Below, piece by piece: positions 52,503 to 60,968 of a stretch of DNA of 64,000 nt. The stretch's first letter is position 1, and each line of letters begins with the position of its first letter. The notes under the pieces are model-generated. The model saw only the letters and a list, made by a program, of their open reading frames with translations, ran no database searches and was not told the origin of the DNA. The stretch is from Lachnoclostridium sp. An118 (GTDB lineage Bacteria; Bacillota; Clostridia; Lachnospirales; Lachnospiraceae), in assembly GCF_002160985.1 (NCBI RefSeq), contig NZ_NFLQ01000017.1, positions 1-64,000 of the forward strand, written 5' to 3'. The position numbers and the translations under genes are program-made.

Positions 52503-52545
52503 TTATTTTGGTTTACTGATTTTCTGTTGCCAAAATGTTGCCACT
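52503..52545 (-). pseudogene. Relic tail of a tyrosine integrase (left copy)
   Basis: On the minus strand the bases encode VATFWQQKISKPK and a stop, the typical C-terminal tail of phage/ICE tyrosine recombinases. Nothing upstream of it remains of the enzyme. A tRNA T-arm-like string, CCGGGTTCGAGT, lies about 95 bp downstream on the same strand (52412-52423), as expected of an old attachment site. The rest of 52250-52576 shows no gene. Confidence 0.55.
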
Positions 52546-52576
52546 CATCTTATATGTTCCACTGCAGTAGTCTTCT

Positions 52577-52716
52577 CTATTTTGAATAAACTGCGTCATT
52601 CTTAGAAAGGAGGTACACACAGTACTGATTCATACTGATCCCTTCTCTTTTAGAATGCTCTGCCAGAGACCGGTGCAGACTCCGGGGAATTCTTAGTTTA
52701 AATTGTCCGGAATAAT
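52577..52716 (-). pseudogene. hicB: hicB antitoxin, 3' part, cut off by IS21
   Basis: The minus strand continues the HicB frame: FKLRIPRSLHRSLAEHSKRE followed by GISMNQYCVYLLSKNDAVYS and a stop at 52577. This is the ribbon-helix-helix C-terminal domain that lets HicB bind its operator. The 5' part lies 2.7 kb away at 55464-55695 on the other side of the insertion sequence. Confidence 0.9.
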
Positions 52717-52722
52717 TGTGCG

Positions 52723-52862
52723 TGGTAAGGTGATTTTACAGCCACAGGGTAAGGAGTTTTTTACATGACGTGGTAAGATCTTTTTTACATCATGCGGTAA
52801 CGACTTTTTTACATGAGATGGTAAGAAGTTCTTTACACTGTCCGGTAATCACTTTTTTACAT
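52723..52862 (+). repeat. IS21 left-end repeats
   Basis: About five tandem copies of a degenerate 25-28 bp unit with core GGTAAG...TTTTTTACAT. They would be the IstA binding array. Confidence 0.8.
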
Positions 52863-52948
52863 CCCCTGCGGCGAGTTTTATCACAGGAGGAGTCAGCGGT
52901 TCATCCGATTTTGTATACTGTAAGCAGTACACAAGAGAGGAGACCTTT

Positions 52949-54523
52949 ATGCTGACAAAAACAAAAATGCAGGAAATACAGGATTTAAAACTGCAAGGTT
53001 ACACAAAAGCTGACATTATCAGATACTATGAAGCGCAGGGGCGCAAGCCTCCCAGCCGTCCCACGATCAGCAAGTATTATGACATGGATGTGCTCCCGGA
53101 TGATCCCGGTGCTAAGCTCGCAAAACCAAAAACCTTTGACGCAGAGCCTTTCCGCAGCACGATTATCAGTATTCTTGAGACGAACAGCGGAAGAAGTTTC
53201 TGTATGTCATCTGTTTACGATGTCCTGGAAGAAAAATTCATCGAAAACGGAGACTATGAAAAACTTCCCGGGAACCAGCAGACGCTCCGCAACTATATCC
53301 ACTATCTTGAGGATTCCGGACAGATCAACAGGGAACCGGAGCATCGTCGTATCTATGATTATGTTTTTGACACCCCGCCCGGAGAACAGATGCTGATCGA
53401 CTTCGGTGAGGAGACTCTCTCAAAAACAACGCACATCCATTTCATCTGCCTTTTGCTACGTTACAGTCGTTTTTTATGCGTTTATGCACAGGATCACAAG
53501 TATAACTCGGAAGAAGCCTGTAAGGCGATCTATCATAGTTTCTGTAGGCTTGGAGGTCGTCCTAAAGAACTGGTCATCGACCAGGACGCCGTGTTTGTCT
53601 CCAGTGAAATCTATGGTGAAGTCATTAAGACCAGAACCTTTGAAGATTTCTGTACAGAACAGGATCTCCGACTCTGGGTATGCAATAAAGCAGATCCTGA
53701 AAGCAAGGGACCTATCGAAAACTCTGTTGGGTTCGTGAAGAAAAACTTCTTCAGCGCGCGGAAGGTCACCTGTATTGATGATGTGTGGCGTTCCCTTCCC
53801 GGATGGCTGGAACGCAAAAACCAGCGGATCCACCGTTCCACCTTACGGGTCCCAAAAGCAGTCTACGACAGCGTTGAAAAGTCAGCCATGCGGCCTCTTC
53901 TTCCATCCGTGTATGAAACATCTCCGAATACGTTCCGTACTTATGAAATCGCGGCATTGCCGTACGTCCTGTATAAATCATGCAGGTATTCGGTTCCCCG
54001 TGATTATGCGTTCAAAACAGTACGGTTCAAAGTTGTCAGTGGCAAGATCCACATTTATGATGACCAGCTGAACTATATCTGTTCCCATAATCTCAGCGAG
54101 AGGAAAGGAAGTGTCAATCAGCTCCCGGAACACCGGAAACAGGACTCCGGAGACTGGATAGAGATCATGGAACGTCTCCGCGGGAAATGGAACTGCTATG
54201 ACTTCCAGCACTTCATCAATGGTGTGAAAAAGGAAAATCCGCGGCATATCTCCAAACAGCTTCGGGCAATTGAACAGTTCCTTGATTCTGAGAATCCGGA
54301 TAAATCCCTGGTAGCGCAGGTGATGAAGGAATGCTGCCAGAAATACCGGTATCAATTCTCACAGTTTAAGGTCATTTACAGCCTTGCAAAAGCCGGCCGG
54401 GAACTGGCTACAGACGACTGCCGCGCACAGGTTCCATCCGGCAGTGTCAGCTATACGGATCTTTCCGTTTATGCAAAAGCTTTTCAGGAACGCACAGAGA
54501 GGAAGGGGGCTGCTGCTCGATGA
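52949..54523 (+). CDS. istA: IS21 transposase IstA
   Basis: This 524-residue DDE transposase cuts and joins the element ends. It has an N-terminal helix-turn-helix (GYTKADIIRYYEAQGRK), a catalytic core with Asp in MLIDFGEET, Asp in LVIDQDAVFV and Glu in SKGPIENSVGFVKKNFF, and a C-terminal beta domain. GAGAGGAGA precedes the ATG. All catalytic residues are intact, so it is probably active together with IstB. Confidence 0.95.
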   Translation: MLTKTKMQEIQDLKLQGYTKADIIRYYEAQGRKPPSRPTISKYYDMDVLPDDPGAKLAKPKTFDAEPFRSTIISILETNSGRSFCMSSVYDVLEEKFIENGDYEKLPGNQQTLRNYIHYLEDSGQINREPEHRRIYDYVFDTPPGEQMLIDFGEETLSKTTHIHFICLLLRYSRFLCVYAQDHKYNSEEACKAIYHSFCRLGGRPKELVIDQDAVFVSSEIYGEVIKTRTFEDFCTEQDLRLWVCNKADPESKGPIENSVGFVKKNFFSARKVTCIDDVWRSLPGWLERKNQRIHRSTLRVPKAVYDSVEKSAMRPLLPSVYETSPNTFRTYEIAALPYVLYKSCRYSVPRDYAFKTVRFKVVSGKIHIYDDQLNYICSHNLSERKGSVNQLPEHRKQDSGDWIEIMERLRGKWNCYDFQHFINGVKKENPRHISKQLRAIEQFLDSENPDKSLVAQVMKECCQKYRYQFSQFKVIYSLAKAGRELATDDCRAQVPSGSVSYTDLSVYAKAFQERTERKGAAAR

Positions 54524-55323
54524 ACCGTGAAATCTTAAAAAGTATGGATACCGGCCATATCCCTGTACAGCGGCTTACGGCCCTGCTTGAAACGTTTGCC
54601 TTAAAACATGCGGCGCGTATGCTTCCGGATCTTCTGGAAACCGCAGATCTTCAGGACTCCTCCTGCAGGGAATTCCTCCTGGCTGTTCTTGAGACCGAAG
54701 TGAAAGGGCGGAACGAACGGCGTCGGAAGCGCAACTATTCCGCGGCGCATTTCCCGCCAAATATCCGGCCGCTGGAAGAGTTCGACCCGGAAGAGCTGGA
54801 GTCAGGGATCACCCAGGCACAGCTCTCCGTTTTGAAAGAACTGTCCTGGCTGGACAACTGCGGCAACCTTGTCTTTGCGGGGCCTCCGGGCCTCGGTAAG
54901 ACCATGGTTGCCTGTGGCCTCGGCCTACAGGCTGTCAACAGCGGCTATACTGTATGTTTTGAGAAGATGACCAGCCTGATCAAGATCCTTGATACCGCAG
55001 AGACAGAGCGCGCAGCCGGATTCCGACTCAAAAATATCAAGAAAGCACAGCTTGTCATCATTGATGAGATCGGCTATACACCGATAAGCCGCGGACAGGC
55101 AAACCGCTTTTTCACATTTATCAGTGACACCTATGAAACCAGTTCCATCATCTTTACCACCAACAAAGAGATCGTTGACTGGGCTGAGATGATGGGGGAT
55201 CCAGTACTTACCACTGCAATGCTGGACCGGATCCTGCACCATGCCAAGTGTTACTCTTTCCGCGGGGAATCCTACCGGCTGAAGCACCCTGACCTGTACC
55301 TGCAGGGAGAAACTGGGATGTAA
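54520..55323 (+). CDS. istB: IS21 helper ATPase IstB
   Basis: This 267-residue AAA+ protein of the DnaC/IstB family selects the target and activates IstA. Walker A is FAGPPGLGKTMVACG and Walker B QLVIIDEIGYTP; sensor residues follow in SSIIFTTNKEIVDW. Its ATG overlaps the istA stop (ATGA), the usual coupling that sets the protein ratio. Confidence 0.95.
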   Translation: MNREILKSMDTGHIPVQRLTALLETFALKHAARMLPDLLETADLQDSSCREFLLAVLETEVKGRNERRRKRNYSAAHFPPNIRPLEEFDPEELESGITQAQLSVLKELSWLDNCGNLVFAGPPGLGKTMVACGLGLQAVNSGYTVCFEKMTSLIKILDTAETERAAGFRLKNIKKAQLVIIDEIGYTPISRGQANRFFTFISDTYETSSIIFTTNKEIVDWAEMMGDPVLTTAMLDRILHHAKCYSFRGESYRLKHPDLYLQGETGM

Positions 55324-55324
55324 A

Positions 55325-55460
55325 AATCTGCTTACCGGGTAAAGTAAAAAAGTACTTACCTTACGATGTAAAAATCTGCTTACCAAGGTATGTAACAAAC
55401 TCCTTACCATACGATGTAAAAAACATCTTACCTAACAATGTAAAAAAGTGCTTGACATTT
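55325..55460 (-). repeat. IS21 right-end repeats
   Basis: Five inverted copies of the same unit found at the left end (GATGTAAAAA...CTTACC), the outermost ending in AAGTGCTTGACATTTGCA. Confidence 0.8.
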
Positions 55461-55463
55461 GCA

Positions 55464-55695
55464 AATAATCTTCTAAATTATCCGGTTCGTGTATCTCAAT
55501 TCCTTCTTCCAGTGCAGCTTCAATCCATGCCTTCTTGGCGTCTACCGCATTTACAACCGCATCTTCAATCGTTTTCCCACAGGTAATACAGCCCGGCAGA
55601 TCAGGATAAGAAACCACATATCCGCCTTCATCTTTATCTTCTACGATTTCCATTCGATAAGACATCTTCATATAATCATTCAGCGTCTTCATCAT
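55464..55695 (-). pseudogene. hicB: hicB antitoxin, 5' part, cut off by IS21
   Basis: ATG at 55695 follows GAGGCGAG and the frame reads MMKTLNDYMKMSYRMEIVED, then GYVVSYPDLPGCITCG and EIHEPDNLEDY before entering the insertion sequence, where it runs on for a few codons to a stop at 55432. This is the HicB partial RNase H fold that neutralises HicA. Joined to the fragment at 52577-52716, with one copy of AATAAT removed, it gives a full-length HicB. Confidence 0.92.
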
Positions 55696-55717
55696 TTCTC
55701 GCCTCACTTTCTACAAC

Positions 55718-55933
55718 CTATCTCACAAGTTCCACATAAACCTTCTTAATTGGTTCATGCTTTGGTATCGTAATTGGCTGGCATCCAGATTTTCGAAATG
55801 TATAATGACTACTACCACTTCTCGGAGCATTCATCTTGTAACCATAACTTTCTAATACTTTCCGCAGCTCATCAAACCGGAGGTCTCTCGATAAAGTGCA
55901 GATACGCATTAATAGTTTATCCCATTTTGACAT
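55718..55933 (-). CDS. hicA: HicA-type mRNA interferase, with a possible premature stop
   Basis: This 71-residue protein is a HicA toxin with a double-stranded-RNA-binding-like fold: DLRFDELRKVLESYGYKMNA, the catalytic His in SGSSHYTFRKSG and ITIPKHEPIKKVYVELVR. It ends at TAG (55718-55720). In frame beyond the TAG the sequence continues VVESEARNDEDAE to TGA at 55676, overlapping the hicB start, as in intact hicAB operons. The TAG is therefore probably a nonsense change that appeared once the antitoxin was broken. The catalytic core would still be made. Confidence 0.85.
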   Translation of the reverse strand: MSKWDKLLMRICTLSRDLRFDELRKVLESYGYKMNAPRSGSSHYTFRKSGCQPITIPKHEPIKKVYVELVR

Positions 55934-56050
55934 TTGAATACCTCCTGTTTACATTATATGTGGTGTCATATTTGGTGTCAATAATATGTATCATAATTTA
56001 TCCGCACTGGCAACAAAAAATCTTTTTAAAACTATAACCATATGCAATAT

Positions 56051-56089
56051 ATCAAATGGCAGATACCCGTAGAATATCTGCCATTTGAT
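56051..56089. terminator. Perfect 15-bp hairpin
   Basis: ATCAAATGGCAGATA and TATCTGCCATTTGAT pair perfectly around CCCGTAGAA. It lies in the gene-free stretch 55934-56307 between the HicAB block and the Thoeris operon and lacks a long T-tract. Confidence 0.55.
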
Positions 56090-56203
56090 GTAATCTGAGT
56101 AAAAATGTAATTATTCGAACTCGGCTCTGTCGAGTCAAAACCTAACGGAATTAATTAAGGTTTCGCTTACAATATGCCTAATTTTTATTTCTATTACATA
56201 ATT

Positions 56204-56243
56204 TCCACTGGCTTTCTGATGAACTGTTGCCAGAATGTTGCCA
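56204..56243 (-). pseudogene. Relic tail of a tyrosine integrase (right copy)
   Basis: The minus strand encodes MATFWQQFIRKPVEIM and a stop, the same kind of integrase tail as at 52503-52545. A T-arm-like string, CCGAGTTCGAAT, lies about 90 bp further on at 56113-56124. The two copies and their spacing match, giving diverged direct repeats of about 130 bp around the HicAB-IS21 block. Confidence 0.55.
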
Positions 56244-56307
56244 TGGGCTTATTATAACAAAAAGTCTCTAGAATAAAAAGGTTTATTACTCTCAAACCGG
56301 CCTGCTT

Positions 56308-56919
56308 TTATCTAGTCTTAGTCAAGTCGTAACCAGCCGCATCATTTTCACTCTTATCATAAGCATTATTGATGTATTTAAATGGGTTTGCCAAAAAAGT
56401 TTCTTCATCAACATATGCAATATAAGATCCTGTTAATGAATTTACTGTTTTACATACATCACAACTGTATTTTTTTGGATTTTGATTAAAACGATTGTTA
56501 TTTATAATATCATATACTTTCGATTCTTCATATGTAGTCGATGAACAACCATCAGCATTCTTATGTGTTGTTTTAAACCAATCATATCCTCCATTGTATT
56601 TCATAATAACCCCTACAACACCATTATTATGAGAGGTTCTTCCCTTTCGTGTTTCATCTTTCAAACAATACTCTATTTCCCAATCTATCCATTTACTTTC
56701 TTTCATGTGTGGGGAAATAATAACAATTGTAACAGATGTATCATACATCATATCTCTCAAATTTTTCTTAATATTATCCGTTGTTGTATCAGTCAAATCA
56801 GGCGAGTCACTTGTTTCTCCCTTATAATAAGATGCATCCTCCCCAAGAGCATCAATGATATCATCTCTAAGCTGCTGAGCCTCGCTCCATTTGTATGAGA
56901 TAAAAGTTTTATGTGCCAT
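56308..56919 (-). CDS. thsB: ThsB-like TIR protein of Thoeris (copy 1)
   Basis: This 203-residue protein is a MTH538-type TIR domain. It opens MAHKTFISYKWSEAQQLRDD and has VTIVIISPHMKESKWIDWEI with the Glu expected to act in NAD cleavage, then TRKGRTSHNNGVVGVIM. ThsB senses phage and makes a cyclic ADP-ribose isomer. ATG at 56919 has AAGGAGG five bases upstream; the frame before it overlaps the thsA stop. It follows thsA by 19 bp in the same operon. Confidence 0.88.
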   Translation of the reverse strand: MAHKTFISYKWSEAQQLRDDIIDALGEDASYYKGETSDSPDLTDTTTDNIKKNLRDMMYDTSVTIVIISPHMKESKWIDWEIEYCLKDETRKGRTSHNNGVVGVIMKYNGGYDWFKTTHKNADGCSSTTYEESKVYDIINNNRFNQNPKKYSCDVCKTVNSLTGSYIAYVDEETFLANPFKYINNAYDKSENDAAGYDLTKTR

Positions 56920-56938
56920 AATACCTCCTTTTTCTATG

Positions 56939-58390
56939 TTACACTGGACTATGTTTTCCATTTTTAAACAATCCTATAAACGAAATAATGTTATTAACCA
57001 AATCATAGTTATTAGATTTATGGTTTAATTTTGCAAATGCTTCTATTAATGAGTCATCAACATTCGTATAGTAAGCTGACAAATCCTTATTGACTTCATT
57101 CCAAATTTCTTGTGCAATATACCCTGTACATCCTACCGGAACTATCAAATTGTGCTTATCAACAGCGATTTCATATTCAGACCTCATACCATTAGCCAAC
57201 ACTACTTTACTATCCACTAATTTATTTCCAAATAAAAAAATGGACACACCAGCACGCGAAATCATGTCTTCTCTATATTTTTTCCATAAAATTTGGCGAG
57301 TGCTATTATCCACAACTCCTTGCGGAAACGGTCGCAATAGAAGCCTGTCCTCATTTACACTCTTTTTATTCATATATATTTCTTGCAAAGCTCCGGTTAT
57401 CACGGCACTCCCCACACCCAAACCAAAGCCAGAAATAATATTAAAATCTTGTGCAATTAACTGTTGGCTCAACGTCCGAATTAATTCTAACGCATCCATT
57501 TCAGTATAATCTCCATACTCTTCTGCACTTCCAGAGATAAAAATATTATTCTGGTTCAATCTCTTACTAACTTCATTCAAGATATCTGTAATCTCGCTGT
57601 ATTCGTCTATTAGCAAAGCACGGATATTATAACGTTTAAGATCCTCAACAAAAAAATCATGCTTGCGCTTTGCGTATTCATATTCAGCCCGATCCGAATA
57701 ATCTTCTGCATTCACTTTGCGCATAATTGCATAATGTTGTCTGTTGTTTTGATTCCCATAATCAATTCTGACTCTACTTAATATATAATCGATGTTAGGA
57801 TCAGAAAAGCTAAAACCAACAAACAAAAATGTTTTTGAAATCAGATCTCCACTCAACGCAGTAATAAACTGAGCGTGATCTCTATAATATTTTTCATAAT
57901 CATCTTTTATCAGAATCGCTTCATCGGGATTATTCTTATCACCATGCATTTTATACACAATCGCATCTCTGTGTGGCTTAGTAAGCGACAGTTGTTTATT
58001 ATTATATTTTACGTCCACAATCCTTTTTGATTCAGTCAAAGCATCTTCAATCAATGAATCATAATTTGTTGTCCAATATGTCGAAATAGGAAGACGCGCA
58101 ATAATTCGATGATTTTCATCCACGTCTTTCTCTTTAGTGAATTCATCAAAAATTACATCATTTATAATGCTTCTGTTTCCGTTTTTGTTATAACAATACT
58201 GTGCTAAAGAAACTAAATCATATTCCTTATCAACATCAAGTTCTAAATCATCTGCCACACTTCTGAGCAAATTTTTCCAATCTACATATCCTGCACTTTT
58301 AGAGAATCCAGCTCCAATAAACATGGCCGCGCTGTTATCTTTAATTTCTTTTACATATTTATCAATAAATGACGAAATTTCTCTATTCAA
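56939..58390 (-). CDS. thsA: ThsA: SIR2-SLOG NADase effector of Thoeris
   Basis: This 483-residue protein matches Thoeris ThsA in length and order. The SIR2 domain has FIGAGFSKSAG (26-34), the catalytic Asn109 in WTTNYDSLIEDA and His149 in VYKMHGDKNN, corresponding to Asn112 and His152 of Bacillus cereus ThsA. The SLOG sensor starts near residue 283 (NIFISGSAEEYGDYTEMDA) with the loop SGFGLGVGSAVITGAL that binds the cyclic ADP-ribose signal. Activated ThsA destroys NAD and halts the infected cell. It sits between two ThsB-like genes. Confidence 0.93.
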   Translation of the reverse strand: MNREISSFIDKYVKEIKDNSAAMFIGAGFSKSAGYVDWKNLLRSVADDLELDVDKEYDLVSLAQYCYNKNGNRSIINDVIFDEFTKEKDVDENHRIIARLPISTYWTTNYDSLIEDALTESKRIVDVKYNNKQLSLTKPHRDAIVYKMHGDKNNPDEAILIKDDYEKYYRDHAQFITALSGDLISKTFLFVGFSFSDPNIDYILSRVRIDYGNQNNRQHYAIMRKVNAEDYSDRAEYEYAKRKHDFFVEDLKRYNIRALLIDEYSEITDILNEVSKRLNQNNIFISGSAEEYGDYTEMDALELIRTLSQQLIAQDFNIISGFGLGVGSAVITGALQEIYMNKKSVNEDRLLLRPFPQGVVDNSTRQILWKKYREDMISRAGVSIFLFGNKLVDSKVVLANGMRSEYEIAVDKHNLIVPVGCTGYIAQEIWNEVNKDLSAYYTNVDDSLIEAFAKLNHKSNNYDLVNNIISFIGLFKNGKHSPV

Positions 58391-58523
58391 ATTTTGACCT
58401 CCCTTTGTGTCTATTTCTGGGGAATACTTTTCTCCCCCAATGGCATATTCTCTTTACATTATAGTTGGTCATTTTTTAGTTATCATTCTGTTTTAATAAA
58501 TAAAACTCTGTATCATAATAATC

Positions 58524-59099
58524 TTAAACTGATTTAACAATTTTATAGGAAGGTGTATTATCTTTGTGGTTAAAAGCAATGCTTATATCGACCTGAGAAT
58601 AATTCAAAAAATCGTCCCACGTAACTACATAAGCATAACCATTTTCAATATTGCTCTTCAATATAGGGAAAAGATTATTTTTATTATAATAATCATACGA
58701 TCCTCTTTTATCAGGTAGAATAACAGCAAGCAATGCATTCCGATGACTTGTACGATTATTTCGTGTCGTCTCTCTAACTGAAAAACTGATTTCCCACGGA
58801 ATCCACTGCGAACGTTGCCACTTTCCAGTTTCTTTCATATTGGGAGATATCAAAACAATTGTAATTGTACTGTCATAAATTTTATTCTTTAAGTGATTCC
58901 AAATGGCATCCTCGCTCCACGAAGAAATATCTTCATCACTTTTTTCACCTTTATAAATATCGTCATCACACAAAACTTTATTTTTTATGTAATCAACATA
59001 ATCACATGGCCAAGTCGGTTGTGTAACGTTAGGCATCATCTGCACATCATTGTCTTTATATTTATAAGATACAAATACTTTTTTCCCCAATTCATTCAC
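58524..59099 (-). CDS. thsB: ThsB-like TIR protein of Thoeris (copy 2)
   Basis: This 191-residue TIR protein begins MNELGKKVFVSYKYKDNDVQ and shares ITIVLISPNMKETGKWQRSQ and WIPWEISFSVRETTRNNRTS with copy 1, but the two differ strongly outside the TIR core. The conserved Glu in PWEI is kept. It starts the operon, 133 bp before thsA. Several ThsB proteins per ThsA are known and are thought to widen phage recognition. Confidence 0.88.
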   Translation of the reverse strand: MNELGKKVFVSYKYKDNDVQMMPNVTQPTWPCDYVDYIKNKVLCDDDIYKGEKSDEDISSWSEDAIWNHLKNKIYDSTITIVLISPNMKETGKWQRSQWIPWEISFSVRETTRNNRTSHRNALLAVILPDKRGSYDYYNKNNLFPILKSNIENGYAYVVTWDDFLNYSQVDISIAFNHKDNTPSYKIVKSV

Positions 59100-59388
59100 C
59101 TATCTTTCCATATTCCGATCAACAAAAGTTTTTATGTAGTTTCCCGTAGAATCTTGACTTCGAACACAATAAATCGTTCTTATGTTAGCATTTTCTATAA
59201 TTTCAGAACTTGTTTTCGTGTAAAGCCACATGCTTCCCTCACTTGTGTATTCGTTATGTTACTTATTTGCTGAACATATTCCATTATACACTCTTTGGCT
59301 TATACATATTTTAACACTTTGACCTGCGTATATTCAATATCTGTCTTTACTGCCTCATACATTTTTGCTGTGTACATAAGTTTCCACA
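59100..59388. other. Gene-free AT-rich spacer
   Basis: Nothing recognisable: only short frames without ribosome sites. It separates the Thoeris operon from the TIR-membrane pair upstream. Confidence 0.4.
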
Positions 59389-59873
59389 TTACTTACAAGT
59401 ACATATTTTTGCTACAGCGCATAGAACTGTCCAGTATTTAACTATAAATACCATTACGACAATCCCTAATGGCACCAAATAAAACCAACGTAAAGTTTTT
59501 GACCACATAACTTTCCAGACAGATTCAACTTCTTCAATTTTCCCACTAAACTTACTAGGATTTAATTGATACATTAGTTCTCTATTATTTTGTGGTCTCA
59601 TTTCTAAGACCCAATCATATATTTTTCTGTATACTTTTTCTGTTCTAAGGAAAAAACCATCCAGATACCAAAAATCAAATTAACCGCCGTTAATGCTATA
59701 CACAATAAAAGCAAATTTATTTTTTCAGGCAGTAAAGCTAATATAACCGCATAAATTGATACAAACCATCCTTTAATCATAAATGAATTTTGTGCCATTC
59801 TAGTTATACATGATTGTATCAAGTCAATTTCTTTATGGATTTCTTCAATTGAAATCTCTTTTTTATCTCTCAT
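59389..59873 (-). pseudogene. Four-span membrane protein, -1 frameshifted, partner of TIR
   Basis: Two frames make one protein. The first part reads MRDKKEISIEEIHKEIDLIQ, MAQNSFMIKGWFVSIYAVIL and LLLLCIALTAVNLI. At a run of five A on the plus strand (59670-59674) the frame must shift by -1; then it continues FWYLDGFFLRTEKVYRKIYD, WVLEMRPQNNRELMYQLNPS and a C-terminal span FYLVPLGIVVMVFIVKYW. FWYLD-FFLR-E..YRK-YDW is the conserved core of a small bacterial membrane family I recall with TIR genes. Without the shift two short proteins of 89 and 70 residues result. It could be phase-variable slippage or a dead gene. It lies 21 bp after the TIR gene. Confidence 0.7.
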
Positions 59874-59894
59874 ATCTTTTCACCCTGGATCACA

Positions 59895-60743
59895 TTAATA
59901 TTTGAAATATCTTTTTGTTTCCTCCACCACGTCTTTAAAATAATCCATATATAATAAATCTAACGGGAATGGATATTCCATATCAAACTGCCTATTCCAT
60001 TGTTCCAAAACATCTTGATTTATCTTTATTAAGTGTTGAGTAGGTGCATTGTATGATATGGTTAAATTATTGCTTGTAGCCTCAAACCGACGACTTTCAT
60101 TAATTGAATGGTATAATTCCGTATTATATCTATAAAAGTACAACGGTTTCTTACGAACTATCTCACTACACACTAATTCCGAATAAATCCATGGAGAATA
60201 TGTTATGTCAATACTTTTTGAATCACTATTTATATGAATAGACTTTTCAGTATTGATTAAAAATACGCTTTCACATTTGTCAATCATTTTTTGAAGTGCA
60301 ATATTCAACATGGTATTAACATGTTCAGAAACCTTTAAACATTGTTTATGATTATACAAATAGCCACCATTATCATTTGATCTCTTGTTACTATAATTTG
60401 AGTTAAGCATTTCAGAAATATCTCCTGCATAACACCAAACGTTTGAATCCACAAAACATTTCAAATTAAAAGTATCGTTAAGCCATCCCGCAATTGCATT
60501 CACTAATTCCTTATCCCCACTTGAATGTGACAGGAAAATATCAGCATCCACTTCTGGAAACCAATCCTTCTGTATTTTTGAACCGTCAACAATATTATTA
60601 TTGATATACTCACTCAATGCATTTTCTATCCCGTCACATTGTGCTCCGAGATGTTCTTCCCCGATTTTTTGATATTCATGAAAAGATTTCTGTTGTGATT
60701 CAAAAAAATGTTTGTCAATTTCTAAATTAAAACCTGCAAACAT
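59895..60743 (-). CDS. TIR-domain protein, putative sensor of a TIR-membrane pair
   Basis: This 282-residue protein has a helical N-terminal 60 residues and then a TIR-like domain: DADIFLSHSSGDKELVNAIA, LKCFVDSNVWCYAGDI, and further on ESVFLINTEKS and YSPWIYSELVCSEIVRKKPL, where the Glu after SPWIYS occupies the catalytic place. It is not of the ThsB type. GGAGGG sits seven bases before the ATG. It is immediately followed by a small membrane protein gene, which suggests a two-gene defence unit: TIR makes or senses a signal, the membrane protein kills. Confidence 0.8.
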   Translation of the reverse strand: MFAGFNLEIDKHFFESQQKSFHEYQKIGEEHLGAQCDGIENALSEYINNNIVDGSKIQKDWFPEVDADIFLSHSSGDKELVNAIAGWLNDTFNLKCFVDSNVWCYAGDISEMLNSNYSNKRSNDNGGYLYNHKQCLKVSEHVNTMLNIALQKMIDKCESVFLINTEKSIHINSDSKSIDITYSPWIYSELVCSEIVRKKPLYFYRYNTELYHSINESRRFEATSNNLTISYNAPTQHLIKINQDVLEQWNRQFDMEYPFPLDLLYMDYFKDVVEETKRYFKY

Positions 60744-60843
60744 ATATTTACCCTCCGTATTCTCTAGTAATCAAATTATATCACTATTTATCCAAGATTC
60801 ATATTCTCGTCTATTGTTTTTCCTTATTCCTTATTCTCTTTGT

Positions 60844-60849
60844 TATAAT
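60844..60849 (+). promoter_or_regulatory. Extended -10 promoter of the small toxin gene
   Basis: TGTTATAAT fits an extended -10 box (TGnTATAAT), which needs no -35. The transcript would start close to GGTGCTACC at 60856. Confidence 0.6.
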
Positions 60850-60855
60850 TTCCAT

Positions 60856-60883
60856 GGTGCTACCATTCACGGTAGGCGGTTAG
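60856..60883 (+). repeat. 5' element repeated inverted downstream of the toxin
   Basis: GGTGCTACC...GGTTAGTCC at the expected 5' end of the toxin message is repeated in inverted orientation at 61118-61142 (GGGCTAACC...GGTAGCACC), matching 9 of 9 and 8 of 9 bases. The ends could pair in the RNA and hide the ribosome site. Confidence 0.6.
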
Positions 60884-60968
60884 TCCTTCTCCAGAGGGAC
60901 TGTGACCCTCTGTTTACATAGAAATCTCCAGACTATCTGCGGAAATCTTGCTAAAGGAGGGGATGCTA

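Larger units (their letters stand above)
52717..55463 (+). mobile_element. Complete IS21-family insertion sequence
   Basis: The element is 2747 bp, begins TGTGCGTGG and ends TTTGCA, giving the 5'-TG...CA-3' ends of IS21. It is flanked by the 6-bp direct repeat AATAAT (52711-52716 and 55464-55469), a fresh target duplication. It carries istA and istB overlapping by 4 bp. Both ends have multiple subterminal repeats for transposase binding. It splits a hicB gene. Confidence 0.92.

Noticed and set aside
52723-52862. Regular repeats resembling a CRISPR array
   Set aside because: They are the degenerate end repeats of the IS21 element, mirrored at its other end, with no constant repeat and no cas genes.
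59640-59680. Programmed -1 ribosomal frameshift site in the membrane protein gene
   Set aside because: The bases at the shift do not make a canonical X-XXY-YYZ slippery heptamer in the right phase, so an indel or polymerase slippage is more likely.
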